A stretch of DNA of 64,000 nucleotides from assembly GCF_022662375.1 (NCBI RefSeq), contig NZ_JAKNQL010000022.1:35168-99167 (forward strand), given 5' to 3'. The notes below the pieces were generated by a model. That model saw nothing but the letters and a program-made list of their open reading frames with translations, was not told where the DNA came from and did not search any database. The stretch comes from Pseudomonas sp. CROZ-RG-20F-R04-15 (GTDB lineage Bacteria > Pseudomonadota > Gammaproteobacteria > Pseudomonadales > Pseudomonadaceae). This document shows, piece after piece, positions 7,272 to 16,077 of the stretch. Each line of letters opens with the position of its first letter. The stretch's first letter is position 1. The position numbers and the translations under genes were made by a program.

Positions 7272-9299
7272 ATGGGTTGGTTGCAATCGCGGCGCCTGCG
7301 CTACGGCGTCGGCGCGGCAGGTTTGGTGTTTTTACTGTTGGCCCTGCTGCGGCTGGTGTTCGTGCTGGGTTTTTCCGGTCTCGACATCAGCGCATTTGCC
7401 AACGACCCGCAACTGCGCGAAACCCTCGGCATCGGTCTGCGTTTCGACCTGCGTCTGGCAGTGTTGCTGATGTTGCCGCTGGCCGTTCTGGCATGGCTGC
7501 CTCGCTGGAATCTGACGAAGCTGCCGTTGCTGCGGCATCTGGCGCGGGGTTATTGGTTGCTGGTGCTGGGCGTGGTCGGTCTGATTTACATCATCGACTT
7601 CGGCCATTACGCCTACCTCGGCGTGCGCATCAACGCGACGGTACTGCGTTATCTGGAGGATGCGCAGATCTCGCAGCAAATGGTCCGGGAAAGCTATCCA
7701 GTGCTATGGATTGCCCTCGGCTGGCTGGCGGTGCTCGGTGTGTGGTTCTACGGATTCGTGCGGCTGGAGCGCGCGACACTGGCGCGGGAACCTCGCGCCA
7801 TCCGCCGTACCTCGCTGGTCGTGGGCAGCGCTTTCGGCCTGGTCGCCGTGTTGCTGGCGTTGCTCGGTCGTGTCGAAAATCTCAATCTGGAAAACCCGGT
7901 GCCGCTGCGTTGGAGCGATGCGTTTTTCTCGGGCAATGCGCAGATTGCCGCCGTCGGCCTCAACCCGGTGCTGTTCCTCTATGACACGCTCAAGGCCGGG
8001 CAGGCGCAGTTCGATGAGGCGCAGGTGCGCGAGCATTACCCGCTGATTGCGCGTTATCTGGGCGTGGAACAAGCGGACGCGCAAACCCTGACATTCGAGC
8101 GCCAGCAAGCGGTGCAACCGTACCGGGTCGCCGGCGCGCCGAACGTGATGTTCGTCATGCTCGAATCGTTGGGCACCAGCGCGGTGGGCGCCTATGGCAA
8201 CCCGCTGAACCCGACGCCGAACCTCGATCAACTGGCCACCGAGAGTTGGTTCTTCCGACACTTCTACGTGCCGGTCACCGGGACCGCCAAAACCGTCTGG
8301 GCCAGCATCACCGGGGTGCCGGACGTCACACGTCAGGAAACCGCTACTCGGCATCCGTTGATCACCCGTCAGCACACACTGATCAACGCGTTCAGCGATT
8401 ATCAAAAGCTCTACATGATCGGCGGCAATGCCGGCTGGGCGAATATCAATGCGCTGATCCAGCAAAGCATCGAGGGCGTAAAGCTGTATCAGGAGAGCGA
8501 CTGGCGTTCGCCGCTGGTGGATGTCTGGGGCATTTCTGACCTGGATCTGTTCAAGGAAAGCGACCGCATCCTGCGCGATCTGCCCAAGGACCGACCGTTC
8601 TTTGCTTATGTGCAAACCTCGGGCAACCACCGGCCGTTCACCATTCCCAAGGACAACGACGGCTTCCAGGTCAGTCATCTGTCGCTGGAACAAGTGCAAG
8701 CCGCCGGCTCGCGCAGCGTCGAGCAATACAACGCGGTGCGCCTGCTGGACTTCAACATCGGCAAGCTGATGGAGCTGGCCAAGGCCGGCGGCTACTACGA
8801 CAACACGATTTTCGTGTTCTTCGGCGACCACAACACCCGCATCAGCCAGATCCCGCACATGCCACCAGCCTTCGAACAATTGGGGCTGGAAAGCAACCAT
8901 GTGCCGATGCTGATCCATGCGCCGGGCATGCTCAAAGCCAAGGTGATCGATGAGGCGGTGGGGTTGGTGGATTTGCTGCCGACGGTGGCAGGCATGGCCG
9001 GCATCCCGTTCAGCAACGGCGCGATGGGCCGCGATATTCAGCAGCCGGCGCCGGAAGGTGAGCGCGTGGTGCCGCTGGTGTTGCGCGAAGGCACGTTCCC
9101 GTTGATTGGCGGCGTGACCCAGCATCATCTGCTGCAAATGCAACACGACGGCAGCGCGCCGACCTTGCACGACCTGCGCTCCGCCACGCCACGGGACAAC
9201 GTCGCCGAGCAACATCCACAGGAGTTTCAGCGGCTGGTGGAGCTGACGCGGGGGCTGCATGAAAGTGCGCGATTGATGTTGTATCGGAATGTGCGGTGA
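7272..9299 (+). CDS. LTA synthase-like sulfatase-fold phosphotransferase
   Basis: A 675-residue protein with about five N-terminal membrane helices and a large periplasmic sulfatase/alkaline-phosphatase-superfamily domain. Recognisable metal-site segments are FVMLESLGTSAVGAYG, the TGTAKTVWASITG nucleophile-threonine region and FFGDHNTR. Gram-negative relatives (LtaS-like, OpgB/EptA type) transfer phosphoglycerol or phosphoethanolamine head groups onto envelope glycans. The ATG at 7272 was chosen because MGWLQSRRLRYG leads straight into the first helix; the frame is open further upstream inside the previous gene. It is third in the operon. Confidence 0.9.
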   Translation: MGWLQSRRLRYGVGAAGLVFLLLALLRLVFVLGFSGLDISAFANDPQLRETLGIGLRFDLRLAVLLMLPLAVLAWLPRWNLTKLPLLRHLARGYWLLVLGVVGLIYIIDFGHYAYLGVRINATVLRYLEDAQISQQMVRESYPVLWIALGWLAVLGVWFYGFVRLERATLAREPRAIRRTSLVVGSAFGLVAVLLALLGRVENLNLENPVPLRWSDAFFSGNAQIAAVGLNPVLFLYDTLKAGQAQFDEAQVREHYPLIARYLGVEQADAQTLTFERQQAVQPYRVAGAPNVMFVMLESLGTSAVGAYGNPLNPTPNLDQLATESWFFRHFYVPVTGTAKTVWASITGVPDVTRQETATRHPLITRQHTLINAFSDYQKLYMIGGNAGWANINALIQQSIEGVKLYQESDWRSPLVDVWGISDLDLFKESDRILRDLPKDRPFFAYVQTSGNHRPFTIPKDNDGFQVSHLSLEQVQAAGSRSVEQYNAVRLLDFNIGKLMELAKAGGYYDNTIFVFFGDHNTRISQIPHMPPAFEQLGLESNHVPMLIHAPGMLKAKVIDEAVGLVDLLPTVAGMAGIPFSNGAMGRDIQQPAPEGERVVPLVLREGTFPLIGGVTQHHLLQMQHDGSAPTLHDLRSATPRDNVAEQHPQEFQRLVELTRGLHESARLMLYRNVR

Positions 9300-9368
9300 G
9301 GGCTGCACTGGCGAGGGGGAAGGGCGCGGACTAGAGTTGTGGGTCTCCTGTCCGTCGAGAATCCTGCG

Positions 9369-9764
9369 ATGAAAAAAGCCGAGGGCACCGAATCCGCTTC
9401 CCTTCTGATTGATCAACGCATCGCCGAACTGGGGGACTGGCGCGGTGAAACGCTGGCGCAGATTCGCGTGATCGTGCATAGGGCTGATCCCGAAGTGGTT
9501 GAGGAATGGAAGTGGCGGGGTGTGCCGACGTGGTCGCACAATGGAATTATCAGCACCGGCGAGACGTACAAGGCTGCGGTGAAAATGACCTTTGCCAAGG
9601 GTGCGTCACTGGACGATCCGGCGGGGTTGTTCAATGCCAGTCTGGAGGGCAATACGCGACGGGCGATTGATTTCCACGAGGGTGACCGGATTGATGAGAA
9701 AGCGTTGATTGCGCTGATTCGGGCGGCCGTGAAACTCAATATGGCGAAGAAGCCCTCACCCTAG
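9369..9764 (+). CDS. DUF1801 family protein
   Basis: A 131-residue cytosolic protein. The blocks EEWKWRGVPTWSHNGIIS, KMTFAKGASL and NTRRAIDFHEGD are typical of the DUF1801/YdhG-like family, whose fold is known but whose function is not. The ATG at 9369 was preferred over an upstream GTG in frame. A tract of intergenic repeats begins at its stop codon. Confidence 0.85.
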   Translation: MKKAEGTESASLLIDQRIAELGDWRGETLAQIRVIVHRADPEVVEEWKWRGVPTWSHNGIISTGETYKAAVKMTFAKGASLDDPAGLFNASLEGNTRRAIDFHEGDRIDEKALIALIRAAVKLNMAKKPSP

Positions 9765-10025
9765 CCCTCTCCCAGGGGGAGAGGGGACTGACCGGGGTGA
9801 TCATGCAAGTTACGCCGACCTGAAATACCGAGGGGAACTGAAGATTCAAAAAGCACACAGATCGGCTCCCATTCCCCTTCTCCCGGACGGTGGGGGAACT
9901 CACCGAGGTGTTCATGCAAGTTACCGATGTGCAATTGCGCGTCGAACTCAGATCGTGAAAAGCACACAAATCGGCTCCCTTTCCCCCTCGCCCCCTTGGG
10001 GGAGAGGGCTGGGGTGAGGGGGTAG
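9756..10025. repeat. Three degenerate intergenic palindromic repeats with linking repeats
   Basis: Palindromic blocks of the CCCTCTCCC...GGGAGAGGG type occur at about 9767-9787 and 9993-10010, with a decayed copy near 9870-9895. Shared linkers accompany them: CATGCAAGTTAC at 9802 and 9913, and AGCACACA(G/A)ATCGGCTCCC at 9852 and 9961. The period is about 110 bases. This fills the whole gap to the next gene. The same palindrome core recurs at 25.9-26.1 kb. Confidence 0.75.
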
Positions 10026-10058
10026 ATCCCGCAGACTGTTGCGATCGCCTGCAAAACA

Positions 10059-10277
10059 CTAATTACCATCAGCCACTTTACGTTCGATCTCATCGACCTT
10101 GCGTTGCAGCGCCTCGGCGTCCTGTTCTTTCACTCGGGTGGACGAGGGCGTGATGACCTCATCCACGGCTTTGGTGTCATCGTCCCGGTCTTCAAGATCG
10201 CGCTCGACCACATTCACCGGTTTACCGGACGTGTCGGTTGGTGGGGCATTCGGGGTTTTGTTGTCATCGTTGTTCAT
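10059..10277 (-). CDS. Small acidic protein of unknown function
   Basis: A 72-residue, highly charged, probably partly disordered protein (MNNDDNKTPNAPPT..., DRDDDTKAVDEV) with a helical C-terminal tail (AEALQRKVDEIERKVADGN). No signal peptide or domain is recognised. A good GGAGGT lies upstream of the ATG. It is divergent from the LprI-like gene. Confidence 0.7.
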   Translation of the reverse strand: MNNDDNKTPNAPPTDTSGKPVNVVERDLEDRDDDTKAVDEVITPSSTRVKEQDAEALQRKVDEIERKVADGN

Positions 10278-10429
10278 TGTGCTGACCTCCAGTGGTGTAA
10301 ACGTTGGAGGTGGCGGTACGGTAAGCGTTCGATAATTCTGTGGCTCAGTGGAATGAACGGTGCAGAAACTTTGCGCCGGAAAACGAGCCCAAGCTGATTC
10401 AATCCACCTTTGCCCGGATGCTTGCCACC

Positions 10430-10786
10430 ATGCACCAGAAAACCCTGTTTGCAGCCTTGCTCGGCGTGGCTGTTCTGATAATCGGCGAGGCCAGCCACGC
10501 CGCCAGTTTCGACTGCGACAAGGCCAAGGTTCCCGACGAAAAAGCGGTGTGCGCCAATCGCACGCTCAACGACCTCGATGTGAGCATGGAGCTGCTGTAC
10601 AAACTCGATCGGCGCTTTCTGCCGATGGGCGGGCGTGATGCGTTGATCGGGCAGCAACAAGCCTGGCTGAAAAAGCGCAGCCAATGCGCCGCTGATGTGA
10701 AATGCCTGACGGATATCTACCAGCAGCGCATTCAAGTGCTGCAGCAAATCATCGACACCCGCGTGGTCACCCAAGGCCCGTTTTGA
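10430..10786 (+). CDS. Exported LprI/DUF1311-like protein
   Basis: A 118-residue exported protein: the signal peptide MHQKTLFAALLGVAVLIIGEASHA is followed by a cysteine-rich domain. The pattern FDCDKAK...EKAVCANRTLNDLD...QQQAWLKKRSQCAADVKCL matches the DUF1311/LprI family, some members of which inhibit lysozyme. The four cysteines probably form two disulfides. The start is uncertain: ATG at 10418 and GTG at 10340 are also in frame, and no strong ribosome site separates them. Confidence 0.8.
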   Translation: MHQKTLFAALLGVAVLIIGEASHAASFDCDKAKVPDEKAVCANRTLNDLDVSMELLYKLDRRFLPMGGRDALIGQQQAWLKKRSQCAADVKCLTDIYQQRIQVLQQIIDTRVVTQGPF

Positions 10787-10798
10787 CACCAGCGATGC

Positions 10799-10833
10799 CC
10801 TTGCAGGAGCGGCCGTAAACCGCTCCTGCAAGG
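10799..10833. terminator. Perfect hairpin between convergent genes
   Basis: CCTTGCAGGAGCGG and CCGCTCCTGCAAGG form a 14-base-pair stem with a 7-base loop between two convergent genes. There is no T-run, so it is either a bidirectional transcription barrier or a REP-family repeat. Confidence 0.6.
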
Positions 10834-10840
10834 TTCAGGT

Positions 10841-12520
10841 TCAGTCCTTGAGAATGTCGCGATCCTTGGTTTCCGGCAGGAAGAACGTACCGAGTATCGC
10901 CGTCATCACTGCAATGACGATCGGGTACCACAAACCGTAATAGATATCCCCGGTCGCGGCGACCATGGCAAACGCCACCGTCGGCAGGAAACCACCGAAC
11001 CAGCCGTTGCCAATGTGATAGGGCAGCGACATCGAGGTGTAGCGGATGCGGGTCGGGAACAGTTCGACCAGCCACGCGGCAATCGGGCCGTAGACCATGG
11101 TCACGTAGATCACCAGCACGGTGAGCAGGAGCAGCACCATCGGATAGTTGGTTTTCGCCGGGTCGGCTTTCTCCGGATAACCGGCGTCCTTGAGCGCACT
11201 GCCGAGGGTCGCGGTAAAGGCATCGTTGCGGGTCTTGAAGTCGGCGGCCGGCAGCGCGCTGCCTTCGAAACTCTCGACGACTTTGTCGCCGATGCGCACT
11301 TGCGCGACGGTGCCGTGTTCGGCGATCACGTTCTCATAGGGGATCGCCCGTTTTGCCAGCAGGGTCTTCGCCAGGTCACAGGAGCTGGTGAATTTGGCCT
11401 TGCCCACCGGGTCGAACTGGAACGAGCACTGGTCGGGGTTGGCGATGACTTTGACCGGGTTTTTCTCCTGAGCGATGAACACGTCGGGGTTACCGTACTG
11501 GGTCAGCGCGTGGAAGATCGGAAAGTAGGTCAGCGCCGCCAGCATGCAGCCGACCATGATGATCGGCTTGCGCCCGATGCGATCGGAGAGGCTGCCGAAA
11601 ATCACGAAGAACGGCGTGCCGATCAGCAATGAACCGGCGATCAGCAAGTTAGCGGTCTGCGGGTCGATCTTCAGCGTCTGCAGCAGGAAGAACAGCGCGT
11701 AGAACTGCCCGGTGTACCAGACCACCGCTTGCCCGGCAGTACCGCCGAGCAGCGACATGATCACCACTTTGAGGTTGTCCCAGCGGGCGAAGGATTCGGT
11801 CAGCGGTGCTTTCGACGCCTTGCCTTCGGCCTTCATCTTCTGGAATACCGGCGACTCGCTCAGTTGCAGGCGGATATACACCGAGACGATCAGCAGCAGG
11901 ATCGACAGCAGAAACGGAATCCGCCAGCCCCATGCTTCGAAGGCTTCCGTGCCCAGCGCCGTGCGGCAGGCGAGGATCACCAACAGCGACAGAAACAGAC
12001 CGAGGGTCGCGGTGGTTTGAATCCACGAGGTGAAGAACCCGCGTCTGTTGCGTGGCGCGTGCTCGGCCACGTAGGTTGCTGCGCCGCCATACTCGCCGCC
12101 GAGCGCCAGGCCTTGCAGCAAGCGCAGGGTGATCAGGATGACCGGTGCGGCGACGCCGATGGTCGCGTAGCCGGGCAGCAGACCGACAATCGCGGTCGAC
12201 ACACCCATGATCACGATGGTGATGAGGAACGTGTGTTTGCGCCCGATCATGTCGCCGAGCCGGCCAAACACAATCGCCCCGAATGGCCGCACCGCAAACC
12301 CCGCCGCGAAAGCCAGCAGGGCAAAGATGAACGCGGTGGTTTCGTTGACACCGGCAAAGAAGTGCTTGGCGATGATCGCCGCCAGTGAACCGTAAAGGTA
12401 AAAGTCGTACCACTCGAAAACCGTGCCCAGGGACGAAGCGAAGATGACCTTGCGCTCCTCCTTGGTGATGCCGCCGCTGCGCGGTGGACTGCCGGTGGAT
12501 GCTGTGTCGATTGTGGCCAT
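10841..12520 (-). CDS. MHS-family MFS transporter (ProP/ShiA-like) with a large inserted loop
   Basis: A 559-residue 12-helix major facilitator. Motifs FEWYDFYLYGSLA in helix 1, GRLGDMIGRKHT, LQGLALGGEYGGA and the second-half copy GSLSDRIGRKP identify the metabolite:H+ symporter family, which imports osmolytes or organic acids. The family is usually ~430-450 residues. The extra length is a soluble segment of about 110 residues after helix 8 (from QYGNPDVF to DPAKTNYPM), with two cysteines. The substrate is unknown. It is monocistronic, with a hairpin downstream. Confidence 0.92.
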   Translation of the reverse strand: MATIDTASTGSPPRSGGITKEERKVIFASSLGTVFEWYDFYLYGSLAAIIAKHFFAGVNETTAFIFALLAFAAGFAVRPFGAIVFGRLGDMIGRKHTFLITIVIMGVSTAIVGLLPGYATIGVAAPVILITLRLLQGLALGGEYGGAATYVAEHAPRNRRGFFTSWIQTTATLGLFLSLLVILACRTALGTEAFEAWGWRIPFLLSILLLIVSVYIRLQLSESPVFQKMKAEGKASKAPLTESFARWDNLKVVIMSLLGGTAGQAVVWYTGQFYALFFLLQTLKIDPQTANLLIAGSLLIGTPFFVIFGSLSDRIGRKPIIMVGCMLAALTYFPIFHALTQYGNPDVFIAQEKNPVKVIANPDQCSFQFDPVGKAKFTSSCDLAKTLLAKRAIPYENVIAEHGTVAQVRIGDKVVESFEGSALPAADFKTRNDAFTATLGSALKDAGYPEKADPAKTNYPMVLLLLTVLVIYVTMVYGPIAAWLVELFPTRIRYTSMSLPYHIGNGWFGGFLPTVAFAMVAATGDIYYGLWYPIVIAVMTAILGTFFLPETKDRDILKD

Positions 12521-12708
12521 GGGTGTTCTCCGTCGTGCTTATTGTTGTAGGCCGGAGTCCCCCGTTACTGCTTATCGCACTCTGGCCTTGTGGCAAATGC
12601 CGCAACTGCTCTCGCGTGAAACTTGCACAGTCTGACCGCCTCGCAGGTGTGCAAGGTTTCCTTGAGCATAATCAGCTTTTGCCAGATATCCACTTGCCGG
12701 CCTGCGCA

Positions 12709-13476
12709 TCAGGCCTTGACCCAGCGCTGCCGACTCCACGCACTCAACCAGTCGACCACAAACACCAGCACCAGCATTGCCAGAATCACCGTGCTGGCCT
12801 GGGCTTCCTGAAACAGGCTGAGGCTCACATAGAGCATCTGACCCAGCCCGCCGGCACCGACAAAACCCAGCACGCTGGCCATGCGGATGTTGTTTTCCCA
12901 GCGATACAGAATGTAGGCGAGCAGTTGCGGCGCCAGGTTCGGCAGGGTGCCGTAGCAGAAGGCCAGGATCGGATTGCCGCCCTGCAATCGAATCGCTTCG
13001 GCCGGTTGCGGCGGGGTATTTTCCAGCGCTTCGGCAAACAACCGGCCAAGCACGCCGGTGGTGTGCAGGGCGAGGGCGAGGGTGCCGGCGTTCGGGCCGA
13101 GACCGGCGGCAAGCACCATCAGCGCTGCCCAGACCAGTTCCGGAATCGCCCGCAAGGCGTTGAGCAGCAAGCGCGAGGCACTTTGCAGCGGCCAGCCGAA
13201 ACGCCCGGCGGCGGGCAGCGCCAGGACGATGCCGAACACGGCGGCGAGTAGCGTGCCGAGGGCCGACATGGCCAAGGTTTCCAGTGAGCCGTGGAAGATT
13301 GCCTTGAGGTAATCGGCGCTCAGGTCCGGGCTGAGAAAGCGCTGCACGTAAGCGCCCATCTGCTTGAGGCTGGTGGCGCTGCCGAGTTCGCCAAGATCCA
13401 GCCCCAGATAGACGAAGGAAGCGATCACCGCCAGCGCAATGCCGGCGATCAGCAGCAGGTTGATCAAGCGATTCAT
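12709..13476 (-). CDS. phnE: PhnE-like ABC transporter permease (second copy)
   Basis: A 255-residue permease with about six helices and the permease EAA-type loop (EALENTPPQPAEAIRLQGGN). The ATG at 13476 overlaps the upstream permease stop (ATGA), which decides the start against earlier in-frame codons. It is the last gene of a phnD-phnC-phnE-phnE operon that imports an oxyanion: phosphonate, phosphite or possibly selenate. The two permeases probably form a heterodimer. Confidence 0.9.
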   Translation of the reverse strand: MNRLINLLLIAGIALAVIASFVYLGLDLGELGSATSLKQMGAYVQRFLSPDLSADYLKAIFHGSLETLAMSALGTLLAAVFGIVLALPAAGRFGWPLQSASRLLLNALRAIPELVWAALMVLAAGLGPNAGTLALALHTTGVLGRLFAEALENTPPQPAEAIRLQGGNPILAFCYGTLPNLAPQLLAYILYRWENNIRMASVLGFVGAGGLGQMLYVSLSLFQEAQASTVILAMLVLVFVVDWLSAWSRQRWVKA

Positions 13477-14297
13477 GTCAGCCTCCAGCGCAGCAAGCGG
13501 CTGAGTTGATCGGCGGCCAATACCAGAATTAGGAAGCACAACAGAATACTGGCGACTTCACCGCCGGCGAACATGCGAATCGACAGGTCGATCTGCTGAC
13601 CCAGCCCTCCGGCGCCAACAAAGCCCATCACCACCGATGCGCGGATCGCGCACTCCCAGCGATAGACCGTATACGACAGCAGTTCCGACGCGACATTGGG
13701 CAAGGTGCCGTAAGCAAACGCCGCCAGCCGGCCGCTGCCAGCCTGCAACAACGCGTGCGCCGGACGCTGGTCGGTGGATTCGAAAATCTCCGCGTAAACC
13801 TTGCCGAGCATGCCGCTGTAAGTAATGGCGATGGCCAGCACACCGGCCGCCGGGCCAAGGCCAACCGCGCGGACAAACAACAGTGCCCAGACAATCTCCG
13901 GCACGCTGCGCAAAAAGATCAGCAAACCGCGAACTGGCCAGCGCAGCAGACGTCCCAATCGGCTCGGCACGCCACCGCGCGAGGCAGCGGACAGCGACAG
14001 CGCGCGGCTGGCAATCAGGCCGGCCGGTATCGCCAACAACAACGCCAAGGCCATGCCAGCGGTGGCGATAGCGAGGGTCTGCAGGGTGGCTTTGAGCAGT
14101 AGCTGGAGAAACGCTTCGTCGTGCGCCGGTGGCCAGAATTGCGCGACAAAACGGCCCATTTCATTCTGGCTGTCGGGCAGCAACACACCCAGATTCAGCT
14201 CGCTGAGCTGAACGCCCGGCCACAGCAAGGCAATCGCCAACAGCGTCAGCAGCAGTCGTGGCCACGCCGCCGGATCGCGTGAATCAGCCTTCAGCAT
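13473..14297 (-). CDS. phnE: PhnE-like ABC transporter permease (first copy)
   Basis: A 274-residue integral membrane permease of the phosphonate/oxyanion ABC family. It carries the EAA-type motif YAEIFESTDQRPAHALLQAG and a following GTLPNVASELLSYTVYRWE, which is paralleled in the second permease. It overlaps the ATPase gene by 7 bases and the second permease by 4, so translation is coupled. A periplasmic loop with PDSQNEMGRFVAQFWPP follows the first helix. Confidence 0.92.
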   Translation of the reverse strand: MLKADSRDPAAWPRLLLTLLAIALLWPGVQLSELNLGVLLPDSQNEMGRFVAQFWPPAHDEAFLQLLLKATLQTLAIATAGMALALLLAIPAGLIASRALSLSAASRGGVPSRLGRLLRWPVRGLLIFLRSVPEIVWALLFVRAVGLGPAAGVLAIAITYSGMLGKVYAEIFESTDQRPAHALLQAGSGRLAAFAYGTLPNVASELLSYTVYRWECAIRASVVMGFVGAGGLGQQIDLSIRMFAGGEVASILLCFLILVLAADQLSRLLRWRLT

Positions 14298-15088
14298 CGG
14301 GGGATCTGCACAGTCAGAGGCGCCACCGCAGCGGTCGGCGATTGCAGTTTTTCGTTGGCGTACAGCGCGTCGAGCATCTCGTGGCTGACTTGCCCGGAAG
14401 GGCTGTCGAACAGAACCTGCCCGTCGCGCAGACCGATGATCCGTGGGAAGTGCGACAGCGCCAGATCGACCGCGTGCAGGCTCGCCACCAGCGTGACGTT
14501 GTGCTCGCGAGCGTGGCGCGAGAGGATCGACAGCGTGTGCCCGGCCATCACCGGGTCCATCGCCGACACCGGTTCATCAGCCAGCAGAATCTTCGGCGCC
14601 TGATACAACACGCGGGCGATGCCGACACGCTGTAACTGGCCGCCAGACAGTTGCTGACAATGGGCGAAGAGTTTGTCGCCCAGATCCAGCCGCGCCAACG
14701 CCGCGCGCGCACCCGCCACATCCAGTGGATGCAACAGGTTCAGAAGACTTTTACCCAGACTCCATTGGCCGAGCTTGCCGGCCAGCACCGCCGTGACCAC
14801 GCGCTGACGCGGCGGCAACGGCGGTGCCTGATGCACCAGACCGATTCGTGCGCGCAAGCGTTGGCGCTGGCGGGCGGACAAGTGCCAGGCGCGCTCACCC
14901 AACACTTCAATTTCACCGCTGCTGGGCCGCAACGCGGTCGCCAGCAGGTTGAGCAAACTCGATTTGCCGGCCCCGGACGGGCCAATGATGGCGACCTGTT
15001 CGCCGACGCCAATCTGCAAATCGACACCGCGCAGGGCGTCGACTCCATTGGCGTGGCGCAGGCTGCCCTGGTTGAGGCTCAGGGTCAT
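14291..15088 (-). CDS. phnC: PhnC-like ABC transporter ATP-binding protein
   Basis: A 265-residue ABC ATPase with Walker A GPSGAGKSS, Q-loop region VHQAPPLPPRQRV, signature LSGGQLQRVGIARVL, Walker B ILLADEPVSAMDP and the switch His in ASLHAVDLA. It energises import through the two downstream permeases. Its start overlaps the stop of the binding-protein gene (ATGA at 15085-15088). Confidence 0.93.
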   Translation of the reverse strand: MTLSLNQGSLRHANGVDALRGVDLQIGVGEQVAIIGPSGAGKSSLLNLLATALRPSSGEIEVLGERAWHLSARQRQRLRARIGLVHQAPPLPPRQRVVTAVLAGKLGQWSLGKSLLNLLHPLDVAGARAALARLDLGDKLFAHCQQLSGGQLQRVGIARVLYQAPKILLADEPVSAMDPVMAGHTLSILSRHAREHNVTLVASLHAVDLALSHFPRIIGLRDGQVLFDSPSGQVSHEMLDALYANEKLQSPTAAVAPLTVQIPRC

Positions 15089-15948
15089 TTCAGCAGTTCG
15101 GCAGCGCGGGCGGCTTCCTCGATACCCTTGTAGTTCTCGGGTTTGGTGTCGATGAAGCGGCTGGCGGCTTGCAGATCAAGAATCTTTTTCTGCTCAGGGT
15201 TGGCCGGGTCCAGATCAAGGAAGGCTTTTTTGATCTTCGCCGCGAGCGCTGGGTCGAGGGTGCCGCGCACGGTCCAGTTGTAATCGAAGTAGGTCGGGGT
15301 GGTGGCGAAGACTTTCACTTTGTTGGTGTCGACCTTGCCGGCATCCACCAGTTTCTGCCAGACGCTGGCGTTCAGCACACCGGCGTCAACCTTGCCAGCC
15401 TGCACCCAAGCCACGGTGGCGTCATGGGCGCCGGAGTAGGCGACACGGCTGAAATACGCTTCAGGCTTGATGCCATCGTTTTTCAGCATGAAGTAACGCG
15501 GCATCAGGCTGCCGGAGGTCGACGACACCGAACCGAAAGCGAAGGTCTTGCCCTTGAGGTCGGCGAGGCTATGTACGTTCGGGTCGGCAGTGATGAATTT
15601 GCTGGTGAACTGCGCGTCCTGCTCGCGCTGAACCAGCGGAATGACAGGCGTCGTTGCATCCGTCTTCAAACGCGCCTGCACAAAGGTAAAACCGCCGAGC
15701 CAGGCCATGTCGAGGCGATCGGTCGCCAGGGCTTCAACCACTGCCGGGTAGTCGGCTACCGGCACGAATTGCACTTTCATGCCCAGTTGTTGTTCCAGAT
15801 ACGCGCCCAGCGGTTCGAACTTGCGCAGCAGTTCGGTCGGCGCTTCATCGGGAATCGCGCTGACGCGCAAAACGTCGGCCGCCTGGGCCATGAATGCAGA
15901 AAAGGACAGGGCCAGGCCGGCGGTCAGTGCCAGTGTTCGTTTGAGCAT
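15085..15948 (-). CDS. phnD: PhnD-like periplasmic oxyanion-binding protein
   Basis: A 287-residue exported protein: signal peptide MLKRTLALTAGLALSFSAFMAQA, then a PhnD-family fold beginning VLRVSAIPDEAPTELLRKFEPL. The ATG at 15948 has GGAG upstream, which decides against an earlier in-frame start. Family members bind phosphonates, phosphite or hypophosphite. A close Pseudomonas subgroup is annotated as a putative selenate binder. No C-P lyase or phosphite dehydrogenase gene is in the window, so the ligand remains open. Confidence 0.88.
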   Translation of the reverse strand: MLKRTLALTAGLALSFSAFMAQAADVLRVSAIPDEAPTELLRKFEPLGAYLEQQLGMKVQFVPVADYPAVVEALATDRLDMAWLGGFTFVQARLKTDATTPVIPLVQREQDAQFTSKFITADPNVHSLADLKGKTFAFGSVSSTSGSLMPRYFMLKNDGIKPEAYFSRVAYSGAHDATVAWVQAGKVDAGVLNASVWQKLVDAGKVDTNKVKVFATTPTYFDYNWTVRGTLDPALAAKIKKAFLDLDPANPEQKKILDLQAASRFIDTKPENYKGIEEAARAAELLK

Positions 15949-16077
15949 GGAATTCTCCGTTTCGTGAGCGTCAAAATGTGTGAAGTGCTGAACCAGGGCG
16001 CTACGTGAGGGTAGACGAATCGGCGAGGTTATACGTATTCCCACGCGCAAAGGCCAGCGCCATCAGGGCTGCAGGGG

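Noticed and set aside
9756..10025. CRISPR array
   Set aside because: Repeats are palindromic, degenerate and few, with spacers that are themselves repeated; no cas genes.
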